DNA of 9,372 bases from Clostridiales bacterium (GTDB lineage Bacteria; Bacillota; Clostridia; Tissierellales; Sedimentibacteraceae), in NCBI GenBank assembly GCA_003487955.1, contig DNNJ01000301.1, positions 1 through 9,372 of the forward strand, written 5' to 3'. The position numbers and the translations under genes were made by a program. The notes under the pieces were generated by a model. That model was not told where the DNA came from. It did not search any database and was given only the letters and a program-made list of their open reading frames with translations. Positions 1 to 4,716 of the stretch are shown in pieces (position 1 is the first letter of the stretch; each line of letters opens with the position of its first letter).

Positions 1-81
1 GAGGGAGGCTCGGGACGTTATCCCATTCCAATAGTAAGAGAAGTTATAGGAGAATATTTGAAAATAAACGAGATGCCCTAA
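1..81 (+). CDS. C-terminal end of probable penicillin-binding protein 2 (partial)
   Basis: The first 26 codons are open in frame 1 and end at TAA 79-81. The tail reads EGGSGRYPIPIVREVIGEYL then KINEMP. The Gly/Ser-rich turn followed by a short helix resembles the extreme C-terminus of class B penicillin-binding proteins (PBP2/MrdA), where the transpeptidase domain ends after a pattern such as 'GG...A.PI.R.I...YL'. PBP2 cross-links peptidoglycan during cell elongation and sits in the membrane facing outward. Context supports this: clostridial mreBCD-PBP2 clusters are commonly followed by min genes and an M23/M50 peptidase pair, as here. The start and all catalytic motifs lie outside the window, so the call rests on a short tail plus synteny. 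Confidence 0.5.
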   Translation, partial: EGGSGRYPIPIVREVIGEYLKINEMP

Positions 82-84
82 CCC
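71..84 (+). repeat. 14-bp direct repeat, copy 1 (over the PBP2 stop codon)
   Basis: AGATGCCCTAACCC occurs here and again, identically, at 833-846. In both places it encodes Met-Pro-stop in the reading frame of the gene that ends there. The copies are 762 bp apart and bracket the MinD-like gene. Confidence 0.8.
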
Positions 85-153
85 CTGCAAATGTTCACTC
101 ACATTTTTATCATTTTTCTTATAGCATAACAATGTGAAAAAAGGAGATAAAAG

Positions 154-843
154 ATGAATGTTATATTAACAGGTTCACAAAAAAACAACATAGGCAAAAC
201 AATAATAAGTTTAAAGATAGCAATTGAGCTGTCAAGGCAAGGCAAAAAGGTTCTTTTAATGGATTTATCCTCAGGAAAAATAAAAATATCAGAATATTTG
301 AATATGAATGAAGATATTATTTATGACATAGTTGATGTAATAAAGAAAACATGCACATTGGAACAGGGTATTATTGAAATTAATGAAAATTTATCACTGT
401 TGCCATGTCCGAGAATATCCGGTAAAATAAATGAAATTAATAAAGAATCATTTATTAACTTACTTCAAATTGTAGAAGCCTATGACTATGTTATAATAGA
501 CGCAGACAAATTAACATCGGTATATTTAGACTTTTCAAAAATCGATAATGCCATAACAATAAATAACAATGATTTTTCCAGTATCAAGGAAATAAACTCT
601 GATAAAACAATTTCTTCAAAAGCTGCAAACTTTATTGTTGCAATAAACAAGTACAACAATAAAAAGGCTAAAAAAGGAATTATGATGAAAAGCAATGATA
701 TTGAAAAATTAACTGAAACAACAATTTCAGCTATAATCGAGGAAAATATAAAGTATTCACAGCTGCAGTATGAAAAGCTCTTTGATGCAGATCTTCAAAA
801 AACAGAAATAAACAACATAATTAAAAATCTGAAGATGCCCTAA
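154..843 (+). CDS. MinD/ParA-like P-loop ATPase, short and degenerate
   Basis: This 229-residue protein has the SIMIBI (MinD/ParA) layout. A deviant Walker A at residues 8-16 reads SQKNNIGKT; it keeps the signature lysine (K10) and P-loop lysine (K15) but has Asn-Asn where Gly-Gly is usual. The switch region LLMDLSSGK (34-42) keeps the first Asp (D37) but has Ser where MinD has its second catalytic Asp. The Walker B strand is YDYVIIDAD (110-118). MinD proteins are usually about 265 residues and place the division septum by recruiting MinC; this one is shorter and its C-terminal end is not a clear membrane-targeting helix. AAGGAGA at 141-147 lies 6 nt before the ATG. The gene sits directly after the PBP2 tail with no minC or minE visible. 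It may be a diverged MinD with weak ATPase activity or a non-hydrolysing relative. Family is fairly sure, exact role is not. Confidence 0.7.
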   Translation: MNVILTGSQKNNIGKTIISLKIAIELSRQGKKVLLMDLSSGKIKISEYLNMNEDIIYDIVDVIKKTCTLEQGIIEINENLSLLPCPRISGKINEINKESFINLLQIVEAYDYVIIDADKLTSVYLDFSKIDNAITINNNDFSSIKEINSDKTISSKAANFIVAINKYNNKKAKKGIMMKSNDIEKLTETTISAIIEENIKYSQLQYEKLFDADLQKTEINNIIKNLKMP

Positions 844-846
844 CCC
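833..846 (+). repeat. 14-bp direct repeat, copy 2 (over the minD-like stop codon)
   Basis: This is identical to 71-84 (AGATGCCCTAACCC) and again spans a Met-Pro-stop gene end. Its last bases run into the left arm of the structured element that starts at 845. Confidence 0.8.
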
Positions 847-960
847 TATTTTTCAGAGCTTTTTTTCTGAAAAACAGCGGTAGGTCATTCGCACCGAGTA
901 CCCAATTTATGCGACGAGAGGAGCAAATAAATTGGTAACCGAGACTGCGAGAACTCATGA
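845..960 (+). ncRNA. Candidate structured RNA or repeat element of unknown class
   Basis: Several nested complementary arms can be read by eye. CCTA 845-848 pairs with TAGG 881-884 and encloses the hairpin TTTTTCAG 849-856 / CTGAAAAA 867-874. A second arm follows: TCAT 885-888 with ATGA 957-960, then TCGCA 889-893 with TGCGA 946-950, leaving GAACTC bulged. Inside are facing copies of CCGAG (894-898 and 939-943), then an 11-bp stem TACC-C-AATTTAT 899-910 / ATAAATTGGTA 927-937 with one bulged C and a purine-rich loop (911-926). A terminator follows at 967-1009, so the layout resembles a leader-type regulatory RNA ahead of the M23 gene. It could equally be an interspersed palindromic repeat: AATAAATTGG (926-935) recurs on the minus strand at 2960-2969 beside another GGGGACA motif. 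I could not match it to a riboswitch class from memory. Confidence 0.45.
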
Positions 961-966
961 AAGAAT

Positions 967-1009
967 AAAACTTTTGTTAAGTATTAAGTACGGGGACAAA
1001 AGTTTTTTT
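967..1009 (+). terminator. Rho-independent terminator between minD-like and M23 genes
   Basis: AAAACTTTTGT (967-977) pairs with ACAAAAGTTTT (996-1006), and the run of seven T at 1003-1009 overlaps and extends the right arm. The 18-nt loop contains AAGTACGGGGACA across its right border (986-998), the complement of the TGTCCCCGTACTT repeat end seen at 7603-7615 and 7719-7731. A repeat end therefore seems to have been built into this terminator. The stem is AT-rich, so strength is uncertain. It would end transcripts from the shape cluster or act as an attenuator with the preceding element. Confidence 0.6.
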
Positions 1010-1067
1010 ATTTAGTAATAAAGCTTGTAACACATTAATAAAATGTATTGGAAGGGGTGGTGGTGAA

Positions 1068-1691
1068 ATGAATAAACTAACAAAAAAAAGATTCAACATT
1101 AAAAGAAAGGAAACGTTTAATAAAAAATTAGCATTACAGGTTATTTTCAGCATTGTCTTAGTAGCAGCCGTTATTGTAACAAAGAATATAAACTCTGACC
1201 TGTCAAAAAGATTCATAGAGGCGGCAGATGAAAAAATGGGTGCAAGCATTGAATTATTGGAAGTAAGAGATACGATTGCACAGGGATTTTCAGCTGCAAT
1301 AAATAAATTGCCATTTGTAGGGAAAGAGGAAACAACACCGGTTATGGGGACACTTTATCGAAAATATGGACTGAATAAAACTGACGATGTATCATATTAC
1401 AATCACGGAATAGATATAAAAACCGAAACGCAGTCGGTAAAGGCCATTACAGAAGGAAAGGTAATGTCAATAGGCAATAATGAAAAACTTACAGGTTATA
1501 TTGTAATACAAGATGATGATAGAACTTTTATTTACGGGAAAATAAATGAAACTTTTGTTAAAGAGGGGGACAATATATCTAAAGGGGATGTTATAGGAGC
1601 CCTTAACGAAGAAAATATGATTCTTCACATAGAGGTTTGGGAGGATGGTGCTTCAATAAATCCTTCATCATTATTTGATTTGACGGAATAA
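1068..1691 (+). CDS. SpoIVFA-like membrane protein with degenerate M23 (LytM) domain
   Basis: The protein has 207 residues: a basic cytosolic head (1-20), one membrane helix at about 21-39, a linker, and an M23/LytM beta-domain from about residue 88 to 202 outside the cytosol. The usual zinc motifs HxGxD and HxH are only half present. Residues 112-116 read NHGID, with Asn in place of the first His. Residues 185-190 read ILHIEV, with Ile in place of the first His of HLHFEV. It is therefore probably not an active peptidase. Bacillus SpoIVFA also has a degenerate LytM fold and holds and inhibits the M50 protease SpoIVFB in the sporulating cell. The next gene here is an M50 protease 13 nt downstream, which makes the SpoIVFA-like role the best inference. 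The start is ATG 1068, preceded by a G-rich site around 1051-1063. Confidence 0.72.
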   Translation: MNKLTKKRFNIKRKETFNKKLALQVIFSIVLVAAVIVTKNINSDLSKRFIEAADEKMGASIELLEVRDTIAQGFSAAINKLPFVGKEETTPVMGTLYRKYGLNKTDDVSYYNHGIDIKTETQSVKAITEGKVMSIGNNEKLTGYIVIQDDDRTFIYGKINETFVKEGDNISKGDVIGALNEENMILHIEVWEDGASINPSSLFDLTE

Positions 1692-1704
1692 ACCCTTTGG
1701 GGAA

Positions 1705-2217
1705 ATGCATTTAATCATTGCACTTTTAGCACATGAAGTTTCCCATTTATTTTCGGCAATTTTACTGAATATTGAATTTTCAAAAGTTAAAATTACATTG
1801 TTCGGGTTCAATCTTGATGCGCATTTAGATAATGTTTCACATGCAAAAAAAATTACTTTGTTTTTTGCAGGACCTGCATGCAATCTGTGTTTTTATTTTG
1901 GATTTAGAAATACAGAATATTTTTATTTTGCAAATATTAATTTGTTATTGGCATATATAAACTTGATTCCCATTGTGCCTTTAGACGGAGGAAATATTTG
2001 CAAAACTTTTTTAGAAATCTTTTTGGATATAAAGACGGTTTCTAAATATATAACTATGACGAATGCTTTTTTTATACTCTATTTTATAATTATAATATTC
2101 GTATCTAAAGACTATTTGTATTTTTTACTTGTTATTATGGGACTTAAAGGAATAGTAGAAGAAAACAGTTACTTACTTGAAAAATCCATTATAGCAGGAT
2201 ATAATAAATTAAAATAA
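1705..2217 (+). CDS. SpoIVFB-like M50 site-2 protease, short at the N-terminus
   Basis: This 170-residue, strongly hydrophobic protein is a membrane-embedded zinc metalloprotease of the M50/S2P family. The zinc motif HEVSH is at residues 10-14, and the third-ligand motif lies at 86-96 (NLIPIVPLDGG, with Asp94). AGPACN at 56-61 matches the conserved 'AGP..N' segment. SpoIVFB proteins cut pro-sigma-K in the mother cell during sporulation; that substrate is inferred, not visible. Family members usually have a whole membrane helix before HExxH and total over 200 residues; here only nine residues precede it, and an in-frame stop at 1681-1683 rules out a longer start. The site before ATG 1705 (GGGG at 1699-1702) is too close to be a good ribosome site, so translation probably couples to the M23 gene 13 nt upstream. 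It may be a natural short form or partly decayed. Confidence 0.68.
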   Translation: MHLIIALLAHEVSHLFSAILLNIEFSKVKITLFGFNLDAHLDNVSHAKKITLFFAGPACNLCFYFGFRNTEYFYFANINLLLAYINLIPIVPLDGGNICKTFLEIFLDIKTVSKYITMTNAFFILYFIIIIFVSKDYLYFLLVIMGLKGIVEENSYLLEKSIIAGYNKLK

Positions 2218-2237
2218 AACTTTAAATAAAAATAGTC

Positions 2238-2255
2238 GGAGGATAAAATGTAGTG
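2238..2255 (+). promoter_or_regulatory. Ribosome site with AUG-UAG start-stop ahead of a GTG start
   Basis: GGAGGA (2238-2243) is followed 4 nt later by ATG 2248-2250, which is directly followed by TAG. The acetyltransferase frame opens at GTG 2253, 9 nt from the same site. The ATG therefore forms a one-codon start-stop ORF competing for the ribosome site, while the GTG is the only plausible start for the long frame. Confidence 0.6.
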
Positions 2256-2777
2256 GAATCTGAAAATATTATAATAAGAAAAAGTACTTTCGATGATTGC
2301 GAAATATTTACCAAATGGGAGCAGCAAGATTATATAAAGGAATTTTTGACAATAAACAAAGAGCGTACATACGAGGAAGTTGTAAGGGAATTTATTTTAA
2401 GAGAGCAGGAGCTTTCAAATGAGCAATATACAATTATTCTGAAGAACAAACAACCTGCCGGGAGAATTTATCTTTCCAAAATATCAAAAGAATTTGATTC
2501 CATGGACATTACCCGAATATATATAGGCGAAAAAGAATATCTTGGGAAGGGTTACGGAAGAGAGTGCATGGAATTGCTGCTTAATTATTGCTTCAATGTT
2601 TTAAAAATGGAAAGAGTAACATTAGACCATTATACAGGGAATGCCGCAGGCGCGCTATATTTGAAATTAGGTTTTAAATATGAGGGAATAATGAGGAATT
2701 CTGCAAAAAAAGATAATAAATACTTCGATTTGCATTTAATGTCAATGTTAAGAGAAGAATATGAAAAAACTATTTGA
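2253..2777 (+). CDS. GNAT-family N-acetyltransferase (RimJ/RimL-like)
   Basis: A 174-residue single-domain acetyltransferase that would move an acetyl group from acetyl-CoA to an amine. The N-terminal part reads IIIRKSTFDDCEIFTKWEQQ, the usual opening of the Acetyltransf_3 group. The CoA pyrophosphate loop is at about 96-102 (YLGKGYG, matching x-x-G-x-G-x-G/A), and the C-terminal signature 'N.AA..LY.KLGF..EG..R' is complete. Length is normal for the family. The substrate cannot be told; relatives act on protein N-termini, antibiotics or polyamines. The start is GTG 2253 because the ATG five bases upstream is followed at once by a stop. It lies 35 nt after the M50 gene and may be transcribed with it. 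The stop codon overlaps the -35 box of the next promoter. Confidence 0.85.
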   Translation: MESENIIIRKSTFDDCEIFTKWEQQDYIKEFLTINKERTYEEVVREFILREQELSNEQYTIILKNKQPAGRIYLSKISKEFDSMDITRIYIGEKEYLGKGYGRECMELLLNYCFNVLKMERVTLDHYTGNAAGALYLKLGFKYEGIMRNSAKKDNKYFDLHLMSMLREEYEKTI

Positions 2778-2801
2778 AATTTTTTAAAAAAGTAGTATAA
2801 T
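2774..2801 (+). promoter_or_regulatory. Sigma-A type promoter overlapping the end of the GNAT gene
   Basis: TTGAAA (2774-2779) and a consensus TATAAT (2796-2801) are separated by 16 nt. Transcription would start near 2808. The only feature before the terminator at 2854-2886 is non-coding, so this promoter would make a short RNA. Confidence 0.5.
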
Positions 2802-2807
2802 ATAAAT

Positions 2808-2886
2808 ACATTTGTAAATGAAAATTTATAAATGCCTCTTAAATTTTTTGCCTCAAGCCGTGAATTATATTCACGGCTTGCCCTTT
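2808..2886 (+). ncRNA. Candidate small RNA (~75 nt) ending at a terminator
   Basis: The stretch between the predicted start at about 2808 and the terminator has no ORF of useful length. It can form a small 5' hairpin (CATTT 2809-2813 / AAATG 2816-2820), a single-stranded AU-rich middle, and the terminator stem. No known small RNA was recognised. The call rests only on promoter plus terminator. Confidence 0.3.
2854..2886 (+). terminator. Rho-independent terminator
   Basis: An 11-bp perfect stem, CAAGCCGTGAA 2854-2864 with TTCACGGCTTG 2870-2880, has a 5-nt loop and is followed by CCCTTTT. The T tract is short and starts three bases after the stem. It would end both the acetyltransferase transcript and the putative small RNA. 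Confidence 0.7.
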
Positions 2887-2894
2887 TATAGGTA

Positions 2895-2954
2895 TGGGGA
2901 CACACCTTCATGGTTAGTAAGCCGTTGAAGTAAGTCCATGAAGGAATGTCCCCA
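2895..2954. repeat. Palindromic GGGGACA...TGTCCCC intergenic repeat
   Basis: TGGGGACA 2895-2902 pairs with TGTCCCCA 2947-2954. After a CA/AA mismatch of equal size, CCTTCATGG 2905-2913 pairs with CCATGAAGG 2936-2944. The 22-nt centre is free. The same plan, including the CA/AA mismatch and CCTTC/GAAGG inner stem, occurs at 7666-7725. Such non-coding palindromes resemble REP/MITE-type elements mobilised in trans by Y1 (RAYT) transposases; no transposase is in this window. Confidence 0.75.
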
Positions 2955-3136
2955 TTTTGCCAATTTATTGCATTCCCCTGCGCTCCACCTAAGGACACGC
3001 TTATCATGTATTTAAAAGAGAAAGTAAAATAATCAAAATACAAAATATAAAAATTATAATAAAAATATTCTTTTTTATAGCTCTCAATATTCTATAAATC
3101 ATATAATCCCCCCGTATATTATATGTGAACAGTAAT
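2955..3136. other. AT-rich intergenic stretch, no gene seen
   Basis: No convincing gene on either strand. The first part (2956-3000) is relatively GC-rich and, read on the minus strand, carries AATAAATTGG (2960-2969) next to the GGGGACA repeat, like the block at 926-998. It is probably an extension of the same repeat family. The remainder is AT-rich spacer. Confidence 0.5.
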
Positions 3137-3186
3137 ATTAAGAATGCATAAATAATTTTAGAATTAAGAATGCATAAATAATTTTA
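3137..3186. repeat. 24-bp direct tandem duplication
   Basis: Positions 3137-3160 and 3163-3186 are identical 24-mers separated by GA (26-bp period). Each contains AGAATGCATAAA with the palindrome ATGCAT. It lies just upstream of the tRNA-Leu promoter, so it may be a slippage product or a paired protein-binding site. Confidence 0.8.
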
Positions 3187-3192
3187 AACCTC

Positions 3193-3221
3193 TTTACAAA
3201 ATTTGCTCAATCTATTATAAT
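3193..3221 (+). promoter_or_regulatory. tRNA-Leu promoter
   Basis: TTTACA (3193-3198), a 17-nt spacer and TATAAT (3216-3221) form a near-consensus sigma-A promoter. The predicted start, about 3228, is roughly 5 nt ahead of the mature tRNA 5' end. Confidence 0.75.
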
Positions 3222-3232
3222 ATATTGGTAAT

Positions 3233-3315
3233 GCGGTTGTGGCGGAACGGCAGACGCACTAGCTTGAGGGGCTAGCGAATGAATATTCGTGGGGGTTCAA
3301 ATCCCCCCAACCGCA
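3233..3315 (+). tRNA. tRNA-Leu (anticodon GAG)
   Basis: An 83-nt class II tRNA. Acceptor arms are GCGGTTG 3233-3239 and CAACCGC 3308-3314, with discriminator A3315. The anticodon stem CTAGC 3259-3263 / GCTAG 3271-3275 encloses loop TTGAGGG with GAG at 3266-3268, which reads CUC and CUU leucine codons. The long variable arm CGAAT-GAAT-ATTCG is typical of Leu. The T-arm is GGGGG-TTCAAAT-CCCCC. CCA is not encoded (CTT follows), so the 3' end must be added by the CCA-adding enzyme. It is a single-gene transcription unit with its own promoter and terminator. Confidence 0.97.
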
Positions 3316-3319
3316 CTTA

Positions 3320-3353
3320 AATAGTTTCGGGTAATCCCCGAAACTATTATTTT
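3320..3353 (+). terminator. Terminator of the tRNA-Leu gene
   Basis: AATAGTTTCGGG 3320-3331 pairs with CCCGAAACTATT 3337-3348 around a 5-nt loop and is followed by ATTTT. It begins 4 nt after the tRNA. Confidence 0.85.
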
Positions 3354-3389
3354 ACAACTGTATAATTATCACATCACATATCCGTCATT

Positions 3390-3416
3390 ATTATCAGATG
3401 TTATAAGATTGATAAT
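3390..3416. promoter_or_regulatory. Weak inverted repeat upstream of the phzF promoter
   Basis: ATTATCA 3390-3396 and TGATAAT 3410-3416 form a 7-bp dyad with centres 20 bp apart, 10 nt upstream of the predicted -35 box. The spacing would suit a dimeric regulator, but the arms are AT-rich and could be chance. Confidence 0.2.
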
Positions 3417-3426
3417 GTATTTTCAC

Positions 3427-3455
3427 TTGTAATTATGCTGATTTTGAATTATAAT
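3427..3455 (+). promoter_or_regulatory. Probable promoter of the phzF/hydrogenase-like operon
   Basis: TTGTAA (3427-3432), 17 nt, TATAAT (3450-3455). A second TATAAT at 3461-3466 lacks a well-spaced -35. Transcription would start near 3462, about 23 nt ahead of the phzF-like start codon. Confidence 0.45.
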
Positions 3456-3484
3456 GATAGTATAATAAAGTGGTGAGGGGAAGA

Positions 3485-4351
3485 ATGGAAGCTGCAATAC
3501 TGAAATCATTTACCTATAAAAACACAGGCGGTAACGGGGCTGGTGTCGTTGTTCTTGATGAACAAATATCAAATGATAAGAAGCAGGAAATTGCAAATAA
3601 AGTGGGATTGTCAGAAACTGCGTTTATTTTTAAACAAAATGAAAACGATTATTATGTAAGTTTCTTTACTCCTGTTTGTGAAGTTGACCTTTGCGGTCAT
3701 GCAACAATTGCAGCTTTTTATTACTTGGGTAAAATTGGACAAATTAAAGGTAATAATGAAACAAAGAGTCTTTATCAAAATACAAAGGCGGGCAGACTTA
3801 AGATTGAAATAACATTCAAAGGGCAAGATGTTGATTATGTTCTTATGCAGCAAAGTGAACCTCGTATATACGGTGAGATTAAAGAGAAAAAACAAATAGC
3901 AGATTCGCTGAATATAGATGAAAAATTAATAGGACTGACAAATTATGATATTGCTCCAACAATTGTGTCTACAGGTTTAAAAGACATTTTGATACCGGTT
4001 GGCTCAAGGGAGGTGCTTAATAGTCTTGAAGCTGATTTTAAGATGATAGAGGATATTTCTTATGAAAATGATGTAGTGGGTTATCATGTTTTTACTATTG
4101 AGGACAGCATAATTTATGCAAGAAATTTTGCTCCAAAGGTGGGAATTAATGAAGAATGTGCAACAGGTACATCCAACGGAGCATTGGGAAGCTTGCTTTA
4201 CAGTAAAGGAGCACCAAATCAAATGGAAGTAATTCAAGGAGAATCCATGAACGAAAGAAGTCTCATTTATGTAAAAGTTGAATATCATAATGAAGTTATG
4301 GACGTGTATGTTGGCGGAAAAGCTTTTGTTGAAGGTTTTATAAAAGTATAG
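3485..4351 (+). CDS. PhzF-family isomerase/epimerase-like protein
   Basis: This 289-residue protein has the two-lobed diaminopimelate-epimerase-like fold of the PhzF family. Visible family landmarks are the opening AAILKSFTYKNTGGNGAGVV, the catalytic glutamate in SETAF (E44), DLCGHATIAA with C70-G71-H72, and near the end NEECATGTSNGALG (222-235), where the usual EDPATG has Glu-Cys. PhzF itself isomerises a phenazine precursor; most homologues have no known substrate, and no phenazine genes are here. I choose ATG 3485, 4 nt after GAGGGG (3475-3480), rather than the in-frame GTG codons at 3470-3475 that overlap this site. It is the first gene of the operon, 11 nt before the DRTGG gene, which has its own GGGGG site. 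Its link to the hydrogenase-like genes is by position only. Confidence 0.88.
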   Translation: MEAAILKSFTYKNTGGNGAGVVVLDEQISNDKKQEIANKVGLSETAFIFKQNENDYYVSFFTPVCEVDLCGHATIAAFYYLGKIGQIKGNNETKSLYQNTKAGRLKIEITFKGQDVDYVLMQQSEPRIYGEIKEKKQIADSLNIDEKLIGLTNYDIAPTIVSTGLKDILIPVGSREVLNSLEADFKMIEDISYENDVVGYHVFTIEDSIIYARNFAPKVGINEECATGTSNGALGSLLYSKGAPNQMEVIQGESMNERSLIYVKVEYHNEVMDVYVGGKAFVEGFIKV

Positions 4352-4362
4352 CGGGGGATAGT

Positions 4363-4716
4363 ATGATAATAGAAGAAATAGCTGATATTGTAAAGGCAGA
4401 TGTCCTTACAAACTATCATAAGGGTAACACTGAGCTAAAATACGGTTTTGCCAGTGATTTAATGAGCGATGTACTGGCATATGCTTGCAGTGAAGCATTG
4501 CTTATAACAGGTTTAAACAATCCGCAGGTTATTAGGACTGCTGAGATGCTTGATATTAATGCCGTATTGTTTGTAAGAGGAAAAAGACCCTGTGATGAAG
4601 TAATAGAATTAGCAAAGGAAAACAGTATTACAATACTTGCAACCGAATACACTATGTTTAATACATGCGGATTATTGGTTCTGAACGGAATGAAAGGACT
4701 AGAAATAGATGACTGA
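4363..4716 (+). CDS. DRTGG-domain protein
   Basis: A 117-residue protein made almost wholly of one DRTGG domain, the regulatory domain also found in phosphotransacetylase-linked and CBS-associated proteins. Recognisable segments are 'GFASDLMSDVLAYA' (28-41), 'LLITGLNNPQVIRTAEMLDI' (46-65), 'AVLFVRGKRP' (67-76) and 'ILATEYTMFNTCGLLVLNG' (91-109). It has no membrane segment, so it should be cytosolic. The domain's ligand is not established. In clostridial genomes such stand-alone DRTGG proteins accompany hydrogenase-like and GHKL ATPase genes, as here. Its last 8 bases overlap the next gene (ATGACTGA), which points to coupled translation and equal amounts of the two proteins. Confidence 0.82.
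   Translation: MIIEEIADIVKADVLTNYHKGNTELKYGFASDLMSDVLAYACSEALLITGLNNPQVIRTAEMLDINAVLFVRGKRPCDEVIELAKENSITILATEYTMFNTCGLLVLNGMKGLEIDD

Noticed and set aside
99..137. TCACATT / AATGTGA dyad before the MinD-like gene
   Set aside because: Short arms with a 25-nt loop and no T tract; probably chance in AT-rich sequence.
845..1009. Known riboswitch (c-di-AMP ydaO, c-di-GMP, guanidine, T-box)
   Set aside because: The conserved cores I remember for these classes are absent, for example no GGGGUGAAUC of ydaO and no AGGGTGG of the T-box, so only a general structured element is claimed.
486..1249. Minus-strand ORFs at 486-695 and 977-1249
   Set aside because: They are shadows of the MinD-like and M23 genes, without ribosome sites or recognisable domains.
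1600..1720. Frameshift joining M23 and M50 genes
   Set aside because: The M23 frame ends with a normal family tail, and no membrane-helix coding was seen in the other frames upstream of 1705.
2630..3043. Minus-strand ORF of 137 codons
   Set aside because: It runs antisense over the acetyltransferase end, the terminator and the palindromic repeat. Its composition is what repeats give by chance, and no family motif is visible.
3470..3484. GTG start for the phzF-like gene
   Set aside because: It would place the ribosome site inside the coding region. ATG 3485 has correct spacing and gives the family's normal N-terminus.
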